Source: Gammaproteobacteria bacterium
Lineage (GTDB): Bacteria > Pseudomonadota > Gammaproteobacteria > Pseudomonadales > DSM-25080
Direction of reading: 5' to 3'
Length of the DNA stretch: 6,622 bases
Assembly (NCBI GenBank): GCA_013372965.1
Contig: JABXIR010000084.1
Location: 1-6,622 of the forward strand
Every line of letters begins with the position of its first letter. Position 1 is the stretch's first letter. Positions 5,913-6,622 of the stretch are shown piece after piece. The position numbers and the translations under genes were made by a program. Under the pieces are notes generated by a model. It was not told the origin of the DNA and did not search any database. It was given only the letters and a program-made list of their open reading frames with translations.

Positions 5913-5966
5913 ATGCCTCACCTAAACATTTCAAATCCATCGTCTGAAAATTATGAAAAACAATAA
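5913..5966 (+). CDS. Candidate 17-residue leader peptide or displaced N-terminus
   Basis: A short ORF, MPHLNISNPSSENYEKQ, starts 7 nt after a strong ribosome site and overlaps the first 14 nt of the following gene in another frame. It could couple translation of that gene: ribosomes stopping at 5964 could restart at ATG 5953. It could instead be the original N-terminus of the downstream protein, separated by a one-base change in the AAAAA run at 5956-5960; one A fewer would join the two frames as Y-E-N-N-K-K. No relative is recognised. Confidence 0.3.
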   Translation: MPHLNISNPSSENYEKQ

Positions 5967-6231
5967 GAAGCCAACTTCAACAAAATTAAGTCCAACGGCG
6001 CAGTGTGCTATTGCATTTACTCTGTTGTATCTAGCGGAATTTTGTTCCCTTTTACTGGGAAAGGAAATAACGAGTTGGAGTCGTTACTCATCCTCAAGCC
6101 GGCCTCTAGAGGAAGGGCCCTTAAGTATCATCGAAGCATTTGAGAGGATGGAAACGACCGGAATGGTGTATTTGTCGCTCTTTGTCTTATATGCTGTGCT
6201 TGATTTGCGAAACAGAAAAAAGAAGCGTTAG
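5953..6231 (+). CDS. Small two-helix membrane protein of unknown function
   Basis: This is a 92-residue protein of no family I can name. A basic N-terminus (MKNNKKPTSTK) precedes a membrane helix at about 16-36, then a polar loop of about 32 residues rich in serine (SRYSSSSRP, 43-51), then a second helix at about 69-85 and a basic RNRKKKR tail. By the positive-inside rule both ends are cytoplasmic and the serine-rich loop is periplasmic. Its own ATG lacks a clear Shine-Dalgarno sequence; the overlapping short ORF upstream has a strong one, so translation is probably coupled or the start is further upstream than annotated. Its stop overlaps the stop of a possible TonB-like remnant on the other strand. 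Confidence 0.7.
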   Translation: MKNNKKPTSTKLSPTAQCAIAFTLLYLAEFCSLLLGKEITSWSRYSSSSRPLEEGPLSIIEAFERMETTGMVYLSLFVLYAVLDLRNRKKKR

Positions 6232-6287
6232 TCGGGATTAAAGGTGAAGGGAACCATCACGTTGGTGTAGTTTGTAGTGGCTCGGAT
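6228..6287 (-). pseudogene. Possible remnant of a TonB-type C-terminus
   Basis: On the minus strand, 19 codons between two stops read IRATTNYTNVMVPFTFNPD. The N-V-x-V-P-F-x-F-x-P ending resembles the last strand of TonB C-terminal-domain proteins. There is no start and no upstream continuation in any frame that I could join. The match is short, so this is only a suggestion of decayed DNA. Confidence 0.25.
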
Positions 6288-6504
6288 TTAAATTAAGGCA
6301 ACATTTTCTTGTTAGTCTCCACGACATAAACAACTTTTGTTTTTCTTCATCGCTAAAGCCGCTTTGAGTGGTTTTAAATTCTCTAACGGCGCCCTGCTAA
6401 GACGAACGAGTAAGAAGACGAGTTCATGGTGGACTTAATATGGACTTAAGTTTGAAAATCCAAGACCTATAAAAAGTTGTAATCGCTGTAAGCCTTGTTT
6501 TGTA
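6232..6504. other. Gene-poor stretch 3' of the tRNA-Arg gene
   Basis: This stretch of about 270 bp holds no convincing gene on either strand. It includes the possible TonB-like scrap at its left end, an AT-rich middle, and a 9-bp direct repeat (TGGACTTAA at 6430-6438 and 6441-6449). No hairpin with a T-run is clear downstream of the tRNA, and no second copy of the tRNA 3' end is seen in the window. Confidence 0.55.
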
Positions 6505-6581
6505 TGGCCCGCCCTAGTGGATTCGAACCACTGGCCTCGGCCTCCGGAGGGCCGCGCTCTATCCAGCTGAGCTAAGGGCGG
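6505..6581 (-). tRNA. tRNA-Arg (anticodon CCG)
   Basis: Read on the minus strand this is a full 77-nt tRNA with encoded CCA. The acceptor CCGCCCT pairs with AGGGCGG and the discriminator base is G. The D-arm stem is GCTC/GAGC. The anticodon stem CGGCC/GGCCG encloses loop CTCCGGA, giving anticodon CCG, which reads the arginine codon CGG. The variable loop has 5 nt, and the T-arm is AGTGG-TTCGAAT-CCACT. It closely resembles the E. coli tRNA-Arg(CCG). Its promoter would lie at 6583 and above; a GGATAAAC on the minus strand (6592-6599) is a weak -10 candidate. Confidence 0.97.
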
Positions 6582-6622
6582 GTAATGAATTGTTTATCCT
6601 GAATTCCTCAGTGCGAGAACTT

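Noticed and set aside
5913..6300. Integron cassette array: small ORFs separated by GTTAG/GTTAAC-like boxes (5889, 6226).
   Set aside because: The boxes do not fit the attC core GTTRRRY, no paired inverse core or long imperfect hairpin follows the ORFs, and there is no integrase.
6318..6437. Minus-strand open stretch of about 40 codons without a start, in the gap below the tRNA.
   Set aside because: No start codon near its beginning, no ribosome site and no recognisable motif; the length is expected by chance.

Overview
The window most likely comes from a free-living, probably marine or aquatic, gammaproteobacterium. This rests on near-50% GC, Shine-Dalgarno-type starts, a CCA-encoding tRNA-Arg(CCG) resembling the E. 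coli gene, a CadC/ToxR-like membrane regulator with periplasmic TPRs, and several exported proteins. The genus cannot be named from the sequence.

Layout, left to right. (1) 1-978, minus: the N-terminal 326 codons of an exported PQQ-dependent glucose/sorbosone-type dehydrogenase that runs off the window. (2) 1028-1459, plus, divergent: a four-helix inner-membrane protein with a GTG start. (3) 1494-1907, plus: a small exported protein with four cysteines. (4) 1912-3186, minus: a CadC-like regulator with an OmpR/PhoB-type winged helix, one membrane helix and a TPR-rich periplasmic domain. (5) 3309-4712, plus, divergent from the regulator: an exported S41 serine protease of the tricorn-like type, with His90 and Ser380. 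(6) 4740-5520: a complete IS6-family element with 18-bp terminal inverted repeats, whose transposase is broken by one missing base near 5040. (7) 5539-5572: a pentanucleotide repeat just outside the IS. (8) 5622-5885 and 5953-6231, plus: two small two-helix membrane proteins, the first with a zinc ribbon and a TTG start behind a perfect AGGAGGT, the second preceded by an overlapping 17-codon ORF. (9) 6232-6504: no gene, but a possible scrap of a TonB-like C-terminus. (10) 6505-6581, minus: tRNA-Arg(CCG).

The strongest non-gene signal is in the 122-bp space between regulator and protease. TCAG occurs four times at exactly 11-bp spacing (3210-3253), the geometry expected for side-by-side binding of PhoB/OmpR-type winged helices. 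The fourth repeat overlaps the left arm of a 10-bp perfect inverted repeat (3239-3248 / 3287-3296) whose right arm reaches the protease ribosome-binding region. I read this as a self-contained unit in which a membrane-bound one-component regulator controls itself and a periplasmic protease. That reading is inference from layout.

The right third (4740-6504) looks like accessory, rearranged DNA: a decayed IS without target duplication, a short tandem repeat, small orphan membrane proteins and a gene remnant, all on the 3' side of a tRNA gene. No complete unknown multi-gene system is visible; the regulator-protease intergenic array is the best candidate for something undescribed.
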